Assembly: GCA_026706935.1 (NCBI GenBank)
Contig: JAPOXV010000018.1
Location: 558,001-622,000 of the forward strand
Direction: 5' to 3'
DNA: 64,000 nucleotides
Source of the DNA: Gammaproteobacteria bacterium
GTDB lineage: Bacteria; Pseudomonadota; Gammaproteobacteria; Pseudomonadales; Azotimanducaceae
Shown: piece by piece, positions 27,314 to 37,132 of the stretch
Position numbering within the stretch: the stretch's first letter is position 1
How the letters are laid out: each line of letters starts with the position of its first letter
Translations under genes and position numbers: made by a program
The notes under the pieces: generated by a model
Seen by the model: only the letters and a program-made list of their open reading frames with translations
The model's database searches: none
Told to the model about the DNA's origin: nothing

Positions 27314-28528
27314 TTAGTCGCGTTCCAGAATCAAAGTACCCGTCGTCGAGAGAGTGCCGCCCGTGCCATTGACGATACAGTTTGACGCTTCCGTCTGCTT
27401 CCCTGGATCGCCGTTCACGCCGTCCTCTGCCGTGCCGGACATTTGACGGTACGCCTCCACCAGTAATTGCATTCCATACATGCCAGAATGATTGAACGAC
27501 AGACCACCACCGTTCGTGTTAATGGGAAGGCGCCCGCCAGGCGCAGCGTGCCCTTCCTTCCAAAGGGTGTATCCACGCCCGCGCGGCGCCAAACCAAGCA
27601 TTTCAGCAGTGATGCCCGCCGTAATGGTGAATGAGTCGTAGATCATCGCCATTTCAATATCGGTCGGACTCAATCCTGCCATTTCATATGCCATTTTGGC
27701 CGAGCGGTGTGCAGATGTTGCTGTGAAATCTTCCATCTCCACCATGTTCGAGTGACCCATGGACTCGCCAGCGCCAACAACCCATACTGGTTTCGACTTT
27801 AACGTTCGAGCGATTTCCGGACGAGCCAAGATGACGGCGCCGCCGTGGTCTGTCACCAGGCAGCAGTGATAGAGCGTCATCGGCCAAGCGATCAGTCGCG
27901 CATTGAGTACGTCTTCGATCGTAATCTCGCCGCCGAACGGGTTGGTTTCCTTGGAATACATCAACGCACGAGGATTCTTCATCGCCCATTGCCGAGTGAC
28001 GACGCTAATGTGCGCGAAGTCTTCCGGCGTAGTGCCGTAAACATGATTGTGGCGAACCATCGAGTGAGCGTATTGAGCGGGCGCACCTGCTATCCCATAT
28101 GCCGCAGTCGCCTCTTCGGCAGGAGACACTTCGCCACGTCCACCTCCTCCGCGACCACCCATGCCTCGATATGACCAACCAGCTTCACCGTGGCTGATCA
28201 GCGCAGTGTCAATCATGCCCGAAGCAATCGCGGCTAGCGCATGCCGTACGTGAATTTGGAATGAACAGCCACCGACGGATGTGGTATCGATGTAAGACGG
28301 ATGAATGCCTAAGTGCTCAGCCAACTCAGACGACCAACCAGCCGAAAACACACCATCTATTTCACTAATCGGGATCCCGGTGTATTCCGAGACGTTTTTA
28401 ATCGCTTCGATATGAAGTTGCAATGATGTACAGCGGATCGTACGTTCTTCTCCGCCTGGATAACCGATGAGGTCAGATTCGCACGCACCGACAAGTGCAG
28501 CACGGTACGAAAGATCCGGCATTTTCAT
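27314..28528 (-). CDS. Thiolase-like acetyltransferase/lipid-transfer protein
   Basis: A 404-residue thiolase-fold protein of the SCP-x/Ltp group. The region of the thiolase nucleophile reads SVGGCSFQIHVRHAL (Cys88). By spacing to the downstream helix, the residue equivalent to the thiolase Cys seems to be Gly, with Cys88 one position later. Thiolytic activity is therefore uncertain. In steroid degradation such proteins pair with a DUF35 partner to act as retro-aldolases (Ltp2/ChsH2). Here the DUF35 gene lies directly upstream with an ATGA overlap. Other regions are conserved, including HSGMYGMQLLVEAYRQM and the C-terminal GTGGTLSTTGT. Confidence 0.85.
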   Translation of the reverse strand: MKMPDLSYRAALVGACESDLIGYPGGEERTIRCTSLQLHIEAIKNVSEYTGIPISEIDGVFSAGWSSELAEHLGIHPSYIDTTSVGGCSFQIHVRHALAAIASGMIDTALISHGEAGWSYRGMGGRGGGGRGEVSPAEEATAAYGIAGAPAQYAHSMVRHNHVYGTTPEDFAHISVVTRQWAMKNPRALMYSKETNPFGGEITIEDVLNARLIAWPMTLYHCCLVTDHGGAVILARPEIARTLKSKPVWVVGAGESMGHSNMVEMEDFTATSAHRSAKMAYEMAGLSPTDIEMAMIYDSFTITAGITAEMLGLAPRGRGYTLWKEGHAAPGGRLPINTNGGGLSFNHSGMYGMQLLVEAYRQMSGTAEDGVNGDPGKQTEASNCIVNGTGGTLSTTGTLILERD

Positions 28529-28944
28529 TGTTCAACCACTCTCCAAAACGGAATAAACGTATCGTCGTTCGCTTGCTCAAATTCGACTTTGACTTTGGAA
28601 CCGATCTTGATGTCTTCGGGTTTATTTGGATCCACACCGCGAAGTACTGTCTGCATTCGGTCACCTTCTTTGAGGTCAATAAATGCAGTGACGAACGGTA
28701 GTTCTTGTACCCAACCACCCGCCGCCAAGCGATGCTGAACTGCAAACGTATACAAAGTTCCTTCGCCGCTTACTTCCACCCAGTCTAATCGATCGGAGTG
28801 GCAATATGGGCAGATCAATCGCGGATACCAATGCACGCTATTACAGTCGAGGCAGTGCGGGAGAACGAGTTTACCTTGCTTAGCACCTTCCCAGAAAGGC
28901 TTGTTATGTTGTCCCTGTCGCGGGATGGGTTTGTCGTAGGCCAC
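28525..28944 (-). CDS. DUF35 OB-fold/zinc-ribbon acyl-CoA-associated protein
   Basis: A 139-residue protein with an N-terminal rubredoxin-like zinc ribbon (CLDCNS...CPYCHS) and a C-terminal OB fold (SGEGTLYTFAVQHR, AFIDLKEGDRMQTVL). DUF35 proteins bind thiolase-like partners and shape or activate them. It overlaps that partner gene by four bases, so the two should be made in equal amounts. GTG start. It heads a three-gene operon and is divergent from the acyl-CoA carboxylase operon. Confidence 0.87.
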   Translation of the reverse strand: MAYDKPIPRQGQHNKPFWEGAKQGKLVLPHCLDCNSVHWYPRLICPYCHSDRLDWVEVSGEGTLYTFAVQHRLAAGGWVQELPFVTAFIDLKEGDRMQTVLRGVDPNKPEDIKIGSKVKVEFEQANDDTFIPFWRVVEQ

Positions 28945-29059
28945 TTAGAAATCCAAATCTATGGTAAATGCCAGAATCGACGAAATTATCTATAAGCCTT
29001 AATCCTCCACCTTGTGCCCTGAATACACTTGACCGCTTCGCTTTTTGCATCGATTCCCG

Positions 29060-32000
29060 ATGAAACTATTGATCGCGAACCGTGGTGAGATTGCGGTTCG
29101 AATCGCTGACGGTGCTCAGGATTTAGGCATTCAAACCGTCTCGATCTATACCGCAGACGACGAATACTCGCGCCACGTTACAGCGACCGACAAAGCTGCG
29201 CCGCTCGATGGTGCTGGCGTAAAGGGGTATCTCGATATCGAGAACATCGTAGCCATCGCAACCCAACACGGCTGCGATGCCGTTCATGCTGGTTACGGTT
29301 TCCTTAGCGAAAACGCGGGTTTTGCGTCATCTTGCGAGGGCGCCGGCATCACTTTCATCGGCCCAAGTCCTGAAACACTAACACTGTTCGGAAACAAAAG
29401 TATCGCGAGGAAATTCGCGATTGAACAGGACATACCGGTCGTTAGAGGGTCGGAAGACGTTGTCACGATTGACGAGGCAACTTCGTTACTTGAGAGTTTG
29501 CCGCAGGGCCAAGGGATTTTGCTCAAGGCGGTGAACGGCGGCGGAGGTCGAGGCATGCGCCAAGTCCTTGATCGCACATCGCTCGTCGAAGCCTTCGCGC
29601 GCGCATCGTCAGAAGCGAAAGCAGCATTTGGCGATGAGTCGCTCTACGCGGAGCAACTACTTGGTGACGCGCGTCACATTGAACTTCAGGTCATTGGTGA
29701 CGGTACCGGCGACATAAAGGTTATAGGTGATCGCGACTGCAGTCTTCAGCGACGCCACCAAAAAATACTCGAAATTGCTCCCGCCCCCAATCTCAAGAAA
29801 GAGCTTCGTCGCGAACTCTGGAACGCAGCTTCTAAGCTCGCAAGTGAAGTGAAATACCGCAGTCTGGGAACGTTTGAGTTCCTCGTTACCTCCGACGGTT
29901 ACTACTTCATCGAAGCGAACGCTCGAATCCAAGTCGAGCACACGATCACGGAGGAAGCGGTCGGTGTCGACCTTGTTCAGGCGCAATTACGTTTGGCACA
30001 AGGGGAGAGACTCGAGAATTTAGCCATCCCTTCCCGTTCGCGATACTCCGTTCAGTCCCGCATCAATATGGAAGTGATGAACGAGGATGGCTCTACGAAG
30101 CCATCTGGAGGGATGCTACGAAGGTTCGATGCGCCAACGGGACCAAATGTCCGGGTCGATACTTACGGGTATCAAGGTTATACAACCAACCCAAATTTCG
30201 ATTCGCTGCTAGCCAAGGTTATTTGCTCTGGTGAAACGCTTGAAGCAGCTCTAATTCGAAGCCGGTACGCATTACGACAGTTCACTATAGAAGGCGTACC
30301 TACGAATAGAGATTTCCTCATCGCTCTACTCAATGATGAGCAGGTACGTGATGTGTCTATCCATACACGCTACGTCGACGAGCAAATTCCTGAAATATTG
30401 AAGGCAATCGCCTATTCAACGTCTGACGAAAAGAGCTCAGCGCAATCATCGCTCGCGGGTACTCGACTCCGATCAGATGACCCTCTCGCGGTTCTTGAAC
30501 ACGGAAAGACCGGTGAATTTACGCGAGACGAGCAAGCTGAAAACGTGATCGAAGACACGTCGCCCATACCACCGGGCACGAATCCCGTTCGCGCGCCGAT
30601 GCAAGGTACGGTGGTCGAAATCGCTGTTGAAGCTGGTGACGAAATCGGTTCTGAGACGATCGTCGTGATCATGGAAGCGATGAAAATGGAACACGAGATT
30701 CGAGCCGGTACGATAGGCGTTGTTCATTCGATGAACGTGAACCCAGGTGATGCGGTCTACGAGCATCACGCGCTGCTCTATATTGAAGAACGGGACATCG
30801 AGGTCGATCAAGCTCTAAGTGGTCGTCAACTAAATCTCGACGAGCTTCGAAGTGATGTTGCGGAAGTGATTGAGCGTCACGAAATCACGCTCGACGAAAA
30901 CCGACCCGACGCAATCGAAAAACGTCGTAAGACGAACCAGCGCACCGCTCGCGAGAACATCGACGATCTCTGTGATGTCGGGTCATTCGTTGAGCACGGG
31001 CAGCTCGCACTTACGCCTGGGACCGGCCTACCGATTGAGGAAGTGATACGCAAGTTTCCCACCGACGGGATGATCACAGGGGTTGGTAGCATCAATGGAG
31101 AACAGTTCGGAAAAGAAAAATCGCGAACGGTTGTCATGGCGTATGACTACACCGTGTTAGCAGGTACACAAGGCGCGATCAACCATCCAAAAACCGACCG
31201 GATGCTCGAACTAGCGGAGAAGTGGGAAATCCCGCTCGTCCTCTTCGCCGAGGGTGGCGGAGGACGTGCAGGCACGGGTGGCAAACGACAGGGCGGCAAG
31301 ACCACAACGAATGTTGGGCAGGGCCGTGACGATGCGGTTTACCGTCCACTTGATACACCTACGTTCGCATCGATGGGACGCCTCAGTGGATTGGTACCCA
31401 TGATTGGCATCACATCGCGCTATTGCTTTGCAGGAAACGCATCCCTACTCGGGTGCTGCGATGTCATCATCGCGACTGAGAATTCCAATATAGGGATGGG
31501 CGGTCCAGCATTGATCGAAGGTGGCAATCTCGGCGTCTTCAGACCCGAAGAGGTCGGTCCACTCGACGTTCAACGAAAAAACGGGGTCGTAGATATCGTC
31601 GTTAAAGACGAAGCTAAAGCCGTCGCGACGGCAAAGCAATACCTATCGTATTTTCAAGGGACCATCGACACGTGGGAATGCGAGGATCAAAGAGCATTGC
31701 GCCACATTGTTCCAGAAAATCGACTTCGTGTGTACAACGTGCGCGACGTGATTCATACACTCGCAGATAAGGATTCCGTTCTCGAGATTCGACCCGACTT
31801 CGGACTCGGAATGGTCACCGCATTCATCCGCATCGAAGGTCGACCGATTGGCGTCGTCGCTAACAACCCAACCCATCTGTCTGGTGCTATCGACAGTGAT
31901 GGGTCGGACAATGCAGCTCGCTTTCTACAGCTGTGTGACGCATTCGACGTACCGCTCTTAGTGCTATGCGATACCCCTGGCATGATGGTAGGACCAGAAA

Positions 32001-32446
32001 TCGAGAAGACCGCGTTAGTGCGACACTGTAGCCGTCTCTTTGTTACCGGCGCGAATCTCACTGTTCCCCATGTGACGATGGTTCTTCGTAAAGCGTACGG
32101 ACTTGGCGCGCAAGCGATGGCTGGTGGCAGCTTCAAAGAGCCGTTTGCGACGGTTGCATGGCCAACGGCTGAGTTTGGCGGTATGGGTCTCGAAGGGCAA
32201 GTCAAACTTGGTTTTCGAAATGAACTTGCCGCGATCGAAGATCCGATTGAACGTAAAACTCGATATGACCTACTGGTTGAAGCGGCGTATCAACGTGGAA
32301 AAGCACTCGTCGCAGGAACATCGTTCGCGGTCGATGATGTAATTGATCCCGCAGACTCGCGCCGCTGGATAAGCGCGGCATTTGATTCCGCGCCGCCGCC
32401 ACCGCACCGAACCGGCAAAAAACGCCGAAATATTGACACCTGGTAA
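29060..32446 (+). CDS. Single-chain acyl-CoA carboxylase (BC-BCCP-CT fusion), copy 1
   Basis: Biotin-dependent carboxylase of 1128 residues with all three functions in one chain. The biotin carboxylase domain is at about 1-445 (LLIANRGEIAVRI, ATP-grasp loop NGGGGRGM, RDCSLQRRHQKILEIAPAP). The biotinyl domain has the biotin-Lys near 542 (EAMKMEH). The carboxyltransferase domain is at about 615-1128 (FAEGGGGRAG, ALVRHCSRLF). This order matches the long-chain acyl-CoA carboxylase type. ATG 29060 is chosen over an upstream TTG. It leads an operon with a nitroreductase and a sodium:solute symporter, at 11- and 6-bp gaps. A paralogue is at 58018-61416. Confidence 0.92.
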   Translation: MKLLIANRGEIAVRIADGAQDLGIQTVSIYTADDEYSRHVTATDKAAPLDGAGVKGYLDIENIVAIATQHGCDAVHAGYGFLSENAGFASSCEGAGITFIGPSPETLTLFGNKSIARKFAIEQDIPVVRGSEDVVTIDEATSLLESLPQGQGILLKAVNGGGGRGMRQVLDRTSLVEAFARASSEAKAAFGDESLYAEQLLGDARHIELQVIGDGTGDIKVIGDRDCSLQRRHQKILEIAPAPNLKKELRRELWNAASKLASEVKYRSLGTFEFLVTSDGYYFIEANARIQVEHTITEEAVGVDLVQAQLRLAQGERLENLAIPSRSRYSVQSRINMEVMNEDGSTKPSGGMLRRFDAPTGPNVRVDTYGYQGYTTNPNFDSLLAKVICSGETLEAALIRSRYALRQFTIEGVPTNRDFLIALLNDEQVRDVSIHTRYVDEQIPEILKAIAYSTSDEKSSAQSSLAGTRLRSDDPLAVLEHGKTGEFTRDEQAENVIEDTSPIPPGTNPVRAPMQGTVVEIAVEAGDEIGSETIVVIMEAMKMEHEIRAGTIGVVHSMNVNPGDAVYEHHALLYIEERDIEVDQALSGRQLNLDELRSDVAEVIERHEITLDENRPDAIEKRRKTNQRTARENIDDLCDVGSFVEHGQLALTPGTGLPIEEVIRKFPTDGMITGVGSINGEQFGKEKSRTVVMAYDYTVLAGTQGAINHPKTDRMLELAEKWEIPLVLFAEGGGGRAGTGGKRQGGKTTTNVGQGRDDAVYRPLDTPTFASMGRLSGLVPMIGITSRYCFAGNASLLGCCDVIIATENSNIGMGGPALIEGGNLGVFRPEEVGPLDVQRKNGVVDIVVKDEAKAVATAKQYLSYFQGTIDTWECEDQRALRHIVPENRLRVYNVRDVIHTLADKDSVLEIRPDFGLGMVTAFIRIEGRPIGVVANNPTHLSGAIDSDGSDNAARFLQLCDAFDVPLLVLCDTPGMMVGPEIEKTALVRHCSRLFVTGANLTVPHVTMVLRKAYGLGAQAMAGGSFKEPFATVAWPTAEFGGMGLEGQVKLGFRNELAAIEDPIERKTRYDLLVEAAYQRGKALVAGTSFAVDDVIDPADSRRWISAAFDSAPPPPHRTGKKRRNIDTW

Positions 32447-32457
32447 AAGGAAAACCC

Positions 32458-33093
32458 ATGTCAACCGATGAAACGATGTCGCTTTTCGACGTCATGTACA
32501 ACTGCCGAGCGATGCGCCGTCTCAAGAGTGATCCTGTACCCGATGAGCTCATTTTGAAACTCATCGATGCAGGTAATCAAGCGCCTAGTGGCTCCAATCA
32601 GCAAGGCGCACGATGGATCGCAGTTAAGGATCAAGGACAGAAGGACAAGCTCGCAGCACTCAACAAGACTGCGGTGCAAGCCTACACGGGGGTGGAATCA
32701 ACTCGTCTCGACAGCTTGCCTCACCAACCGGCAGATAAGCGCCAGCGAATGTTGAACGCCGTTCTCTGGCAAGCGGAGCACATGCAGGAAATACCTGTGT
32801 TATTGATCGCATGTTTTGAGTTTCCTGGACCCGTCACCAACGCATCCCAAGCCAGCGGATCGGTTTGGCCTGGAATTCAGAACGTGTTGCTTGCGGCGCG
32901 CGCGCTTGGTCTTGGAGCAGCACCGACGACACTCGGTCTGATGAATCCTGCTGCTGTTAAGGAAGTGCTAAATCTTCCCGACAACATCGCAGCTTTTTGC
33001 CTGATCCCGATCGGCTACCCGTTAGGTAACTTTGGCCCCGTCACGCGCCTTCCCGTTGAGGAAACGATGCGTTGGGATCGCTGGGAAGCGTAG
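32458..33093 (+). CDS. Nitroreductase-family FMN oxidoreductase
   Basis: A 211-residue flavoprotein with the family start pattern CRAMRRLKSDPVPDELILKLIDAGNQAPSGSNQQ (FMN-contact region, here in part) and GIQNVLLAARALGLGAAPTTL. It uses NAD(P)H and FMN to reduce nitro compounds, quinones or enone-like substrates. AAAAGGAAAACCC precedes the ATG. It sits between the acyl-CoA carboxylase and the symporter with 11- and 6-bp gaps, so it is co-transcribed with both. The role in that operon is unknown. Confidence 0.88.
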   Translation: MSTDETMSLFDVMYNCRAMRRLKSDPVPDELILKLIDAGNQAPSGSNQQGARWIAVKDQGQKDKLAALNKTAVQAYTGVESTRLDSLPHQPADKRQRMLNAVLWQAEHMQEIPVLLIACFEFPGPVTNASQASGSVWPGIQNVLLAARALGLGAAPTTLGLMNPAAVKEVLNLPDNIAAFCLIPIGYPLGNFGPVTRLPVEETMRWDRWEA

Positions 33094-33099
33094 CAAGTA

Positions 33100-34701
33100 A
33101 TGGATTACGTCACGTGGTCGTGGGTATTTCTGGTCGTCTACATGGGTGCAATGCTGGGTATCGGTGTCTGGGGGACACTTCGCGTCAAGCGCGCCGATGA
33201 CTACGCCACGGCACGCGGTTCCTACGGCCCTGTGTTTCTTGCCTTTGCATTTGCCGCGACTACGGCGAGTGGCGCAACGTTTTTAGGTGGACCAGGACTC
33301 GCATATACCTACGGCGTTTCAATGATATGGGGAAGCTTCCTCTACCCTATGGGCGTCTACTTCGGCGTGCTAATCGCGATGCGACTCATCGCTACTGCGG
33401 GTCATCGATTCGGCAATCGCTCTATCCCTGAGTATTTAGGGGATCGATTTCAGTCCGATACGCTACGAATCGTCGTATCGGTGATCTCCCTTGTATTGTT
33501 CTTCTATATTGCTGGACAGCTCGTATCCGGTCTTGTTATGTTCGAAACCATGCTAGGGTTCGATCGAATGTGGGCATTGGTAATCACGACCGTCGTCCTG
33601 CTTATATATGTATCGATGGGTGGCGCACACGCCGATATCCTCACGGATGGTGTTCAAGGTTTGATGATGTTAGGTCTCGCAATCCTCGTCATCATTCTGT
33701 TCGTGTTCGCAGTCGGCATCGATGGCGGTTTGCCATCTTTGATGAATAACCTAACGGAACAAGATGAACATTTGACGAAACCGCTCAACACTACTACTGC
33801 GCTCGCCCACTCATGGTGGTCGATCGTAGCGGTTTTCTTTGCTCATATTCCTCTGGGTTTGCTGCCACATCTCGGCAACAAACTCTGGGCACTAAAGCGC
33901 ACTGACCAGCAACATTCGTTCGTAAAAATCGCATTTGCGTGCGGATTGACGCTTGGCATGATGTCTCTCGCTGGACTGCTTACAAGGGGCCTTGTAGGCG
34001 AGGACCTATTTATGACCGGAACGTCGCCGAACGCGGCATTGCCGGTCATGTTCATTGAGATTTTCCCGACTTGGTTAGCAGCGTTGATTGGTGTTGGTGT
34101 ACTAGCCGCGATCATGTCAACAGCGGACGGACTCGTCGTCTCGTCTTCACAGATCATTGCAAATGACCTTTATCGTCGATCGATTCTGCCTCGAACCCGC
34201 TATGCGAAAACGCACTCGGAAGAACAAATCGACAGGCAAGTTTTAACAATCAGTCGCGTGTCAACCGTCGTCGTATTGATTCTGTGCGCTGCAATGGCGT
34301 GGATGCTTCAAAACACGAACATCGCTTTGATCATCATGATTGGCACCGGCGGCATGATGGCAGCTTTCTCGGGTCCTCTTGTCGTCAGTGCTCTGTGGCG
34401 CGGCGTTACAAAGAACGGTGCATTTGCCGGTTTACTTGGCGGGTTCATCGCATTCATCATCCTTCACGCTCAATTACTAAATCCTGCGTGGTTTGGCGAA
34501 AGTGGCGTGATCTTCGACGTCGTGACGTGGCTGTACAACGAAGGTCCGAACCCTTTCTCCTGCGCAGCGTTGGGTGAGGTAGTTTCCGTTTCGCTTACGT
34601 TCGTCGTTTCGAAACTCTCTAAACCGTTGCCGCAGGAATTCGTCAGGCAGTTATTCGAACCCGATCAAACGGAGATTAGTGATACTACGATGGCAAAGTA
34701 G
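33100..34701 (+). CDS. Sodium:solute symporter (SSS) family transporter
   Basis: A 533-residue inner-membrane protein with about 13 hydrophobic segments. SSS-type features include FAATTASGATFLGGPGLAYTYG early on, then SADGLVVSSSQIIANDLYRR, which contributes to the sodium site, and GTGGMMAAFSGPLVVSALWRG near the end. It is the third gene of the carboxylase-nitroreductase operon, 6 bp after the nitroreductase. It likely imports the organic acid that the operon processes (a fatty, aromatic or carboxylic acid). The substrate is not readable from sequence. Confidence 0.87.
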   Translation: MDYVTWSWVFLVVYMGAMLGIGVWGTLRVKRADDYATARGSYGPVFLAFAFAATTASGATFLGGPGLAYTYGVSMIWGSFLYPMGVYFGVLIAMRLIATAGHRFGNRSIPEYLGDRFQSDTLRIVVSVISLVLFFYIAGQLVSGLVMFETMLGFDRMWALVITTVVLLIYVSMGGAHADILTDGVQGLMMLGLAILVIILFVFAVGIDGGLPSLMNNLTEQDEHLTKPLNTTTALAHSWWSIVAVFFAHIPLGLLPHLGNKLWALKRTDQQHSFVKIAFACGLTLGMMSLAGLLTRGLVGEDLFMTGTSPNAALPVMFIEIFPTWLAALIGVGVLAAIMSTADGLVVSSSQIIANDLYRRSILPRTRYAKTHSEEQIDRQVLTISRVSTVVVLILCAAMAWMLQNTNIALIIMIGTGGMMAAFSGPLVVSALWRGVTKNGAFAGLLGGFIAFIILHAQLLNPAWFGESGVIFDVVTWLYNEGPNPFSCAALGEVVSVSLTFVVSKLSKPLPQEFVRQLFEPDQTEISDTTMAK

Positions 34702-34745
34702 TAGTGCGATCAGAGTCGCGGTACCTCCAATGTGATTTAGGTACG

Positions 34746-36224
34746 TCACTCTGGCCGTCGAGGTGCGAACAACTGCGCCATGCCGTCAGTAGACTCGGCT
34801 TTCGAAAGCAGCTTTGTAGGGATCTCCGCTGACGCAGATGGAATGTGTTGCGCGAGAAAGTCCCTACTCTCAGTCCAACGCGGATCGTCGTCGCGTAACC
34901 ACAACGGTGGCGACCGCCATAGTTTCGCCGACTCAATCTCGCTTGGTCGATGCGACGAAAGCGAGCCTATGTGAATTGACGCGCTAATCAGGAATTCGCC
35001 ACGGAGCATTCCGCCTGAAGCCTCCCGTAGTTTGTCAAATACGGTCTGATCGAAGCCCTCGACAATATAGTGCAGAACGTCGTTTGCGAGATACCCATCA
35101 AGCACTCGGAAGTATCTAACGATGTCTAGATCGTCCCGAAGCTCGGCGATTCGAAACGCCTGATCAGTACCTTCTGAATCGCCAAGCAACCTTCGAACGT
35201 GCGCCACGTTCAGCGCAACAAATGCAGACTGAGGTTGCAGTCGCGCAACTCGAAGCCATGTATGTTCGGCTAGTCGCAATTTCTGCACGTCAAATGCGAG
35301 CGAACCTAATGTGTCAACCGCGAGACTGTTCGGGTACTCGCCTGCGAGGTTCCATACCGTTTCGCTAAACGCAATCGCGTCTTGAGTTTCCTCAAATAAG
35401 GCAACGGCGTTCCATAGCTCTCGACTAGATTGTGTAGCGATGTTTGTCGTTTGAAATAAATCCTTCTTTGTTGCGTAATAGGCTTCGTGCAACGACGATA
35501 ACAGCGATGAGTCTTTGTACCGTAACAACCATTCTCCGAGTGTGGCCAAGTACTCACGGTATTCTGCTGCTCCGTACTGAACCGGTTCAGTTCGCAATGA
35601 ACTGTTGTCGTAGAGCGCGCTACGAACCTGAAGCGTTATGTCATCACGTCGACTCTGCAGCGTCTTGGATTCGTCGAACTCGACATCCACGACATTCAGA
35701 ACTTCCTGCCAATTAGGATGTGAGACGTTTACGACCCTGAAATCGATACGCTCGAGCTTCCCTTCCGCGGAATGCAATTCACCGTCAACGAAGTGTGTAA
35801 TCGCCAAGACATGTGACATGCCCGGTGCCCGATCGGGATTCCACATCACTGAATTCGTTGAAACCGTATCAACTACAGCGACGTCTCGACTCAATGCGAT
35901 CGAGTCGCGCAATGCTGATGAAAACCCGACGCTCAACGGCGTGAATTCGCCGTTTTCCGGGAACGGCAACACCGCAAGCGTGATCTGTTTTGGTGCAGCT
36001 TGCGGTAAGAAAAGTGAGTAGATCAATACCGAACCTAACACAACTGCGGCCATAAAGAACGTCGCATAAAAAAAGCCGTGTTTGCTTGGGTGTCTAATCA
36101 AATTACGCAGAGTGTGATCCGAGAGATAGTCGCGCGCGATTTTAGATTTCCCTACTCGCCAGTGAACGATAGTGAGGCAGTAACATCGTATGACGGAAGT
36201 CTGGATGCCTAAATTGCTATGCAC
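34746..36224 (-). CDS. Membrane-anchored TolB-like N-domain/TPR-like protein
   Basis: A 492-residue protein with one transmembrane segment at about residues 50-73. Then comes a TolB/FlgO-like block (ITLAVLPFPENGE...GFSSALRDSIALSRDVAVVD) and a long helical C-terminal part typical of TPR repeats (WNLAGEYPNSLAVDTLGSLA..., AEHTWLRVARLQPQSAFVALNVAHVRRLLGD, in part). CadC-like sensor proteins have this order after an N-terminal winged helix. Here the 49 residues before the membrane are too few for one. It is a probable envelope sensor or scaffold. The start is GTG at 36224 and uncertain. Convergent with the symporter. Confidence 0.65.
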   Translation of the reverse strand: MHSNLGIQTSVIRCYCLTIVHWRVGKSKIARDYLSDHTLRNLIRHPSKHGFFYATFFMAAVVLGSVLIYSLFLPQAAPKQITLAVLPFPENGEFTPLSVGFSSALRDSIALSRDVAVVDTVSTNSVMWNPDRAPGMSHVLAITHFVDGELHSAEGKLERIDFRVVNVSHPNWQEVLNVVDVEFDESKTLQSRRDDITLQVRSALYDNSSLRTEPVQYGAAEYREYLATLGEWLLRYKDSSLLSSLHEAYYATKKDLFQTTNIATQSSRELWNAVALFEETQDAIAFSETVWNLAGEYPNSLAVDTLGSLAFDVQKLRLAEHTWLRVARLQPQSAFVALNVAHVRRLLGDSEGTDQAFRIAELRDDLDIVRYFRVLDGYLANDVLHYIVEGFDQTVFDKLREASGGMLRGEFLISASIHIGSLSSHRPSEIESAKLWRSPPLWLRDDDPRWTESRDFLAQHIPSASAEIPTKLLSKAESTDGMAQLFAPRRPE

Positions 36225-36307
36225 CGCGCTACCGAAATGAACTCCATGAGTGTAAAACTAGAATGCATCGCTTGCAGTGCCACCACACGCCAGAACGCGA
36301 TACCTCA

Positions 36308-37102
36308 ATGACTGACAGCAATTTCTACGAGCATGTCTTCGGCGTGCGAGATAAGGTCGCTCTGGTTACAGGCGGTACTAGAGGAATCGGTTTCATGATC
36401 GCGGAAGGATTGGTTCGTGCTGGCGCACGGGTATATGTTGCCTCTCGAAAAGTCGACGCCTGTCGCACAACCGAGGAGGAACTCATGAAGTTCGGTTTCT
36501 GCAGAGCACTTCCGAGCGACATAAGCACTATTGAAGGATGTAAAGCACTCGCGGAAGAGCTTCGTCTACACGAACAGCAACTACACATCCTCGTTAACAA
36601 CGCTGGGGTGACGTGGAGCATGGACATCGACGAGTTCACAGAGAAGGCATGGGACAAAATCATGGATTTGGACGCAAAGAGTCCGTTTTTCCTGACTCAA
36701 GCGCTCCTGCCTGAACTTAGACGTGCCGCTACATCTCAAGACCGTGCAAGTATCGTCAACATCACATCGGTTAATGGTTTGAAACCGGGTGGACTGAGAA
36801 ACTATTCCTATGTCGTGGCAAAGGCAGGTCTCGGTCAACTAAGTGCTCAAATGGCTCGCGACTTAATGGCCGACCATATCAATGTCAACGCAATCGCGCC
36901 TGGTCCGTTCAAATCCAAAATGACGGCACCAATGTTCGCAACAGAGGAACAGGATCGTCAGGTGACCGCAGGATTTCCAATGAAACGGTGGGGCGCGATG
37001 GAAGATATAGCTGGGCTTACCATCTTCCTCTCGTCGAAGGCAGGCTCCTATGTAACGGGCATGACGATCCCGTGCGACGGAGGCGCAACGACGACCACAT
37101 AA
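36308..37102 (+). CDS. Short-chain dehydrogenase/reductase
   Basis: Classical SDR of 264 residues. VTGGTRGIG binds the cofactor, VNNAGVTW holds the structural motif, and the SYVVAKAG segment gives the catalytic Tyr and Lys. VASRK after the second strand suggests NADP(H). ATG 36308 is chosen over an in-frame ATG at 36263, because the longer N-terminus adds 15 residues unlike the family. It faces the double CaiB/BaiF gene tail-to-tail, 30 bp apart, and is divergent from the TPR protein. The substrate is unknown. Confidence 0.88.
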   Translation: MTDSNFYEHVFGVRDKVALVTGGTRGIGFMIAEGLVRAGARVYVASRKVDACRTTEEELMKFGFCRALPSDISTIEGCKALAEELRLHEQQLHILVNNAGVTWSMDIDEFTEKAWDKIMDLDAKSPFFLTQALLPELRRAATSQDRASIVNITSVNGLKPGGLRNYSYVVAKAGLGQLSAQMARDLMADHINVNAIAPGPFKSKMTAPMFATEEQDRQVTAGFPMKRWGAMEDIAGLTIFLSSKAGSYVTGMTIPCDGGATTTT

Positions 37103-37132
37103 CGACCGTCGATTCTCTTATATAAGACTGCC

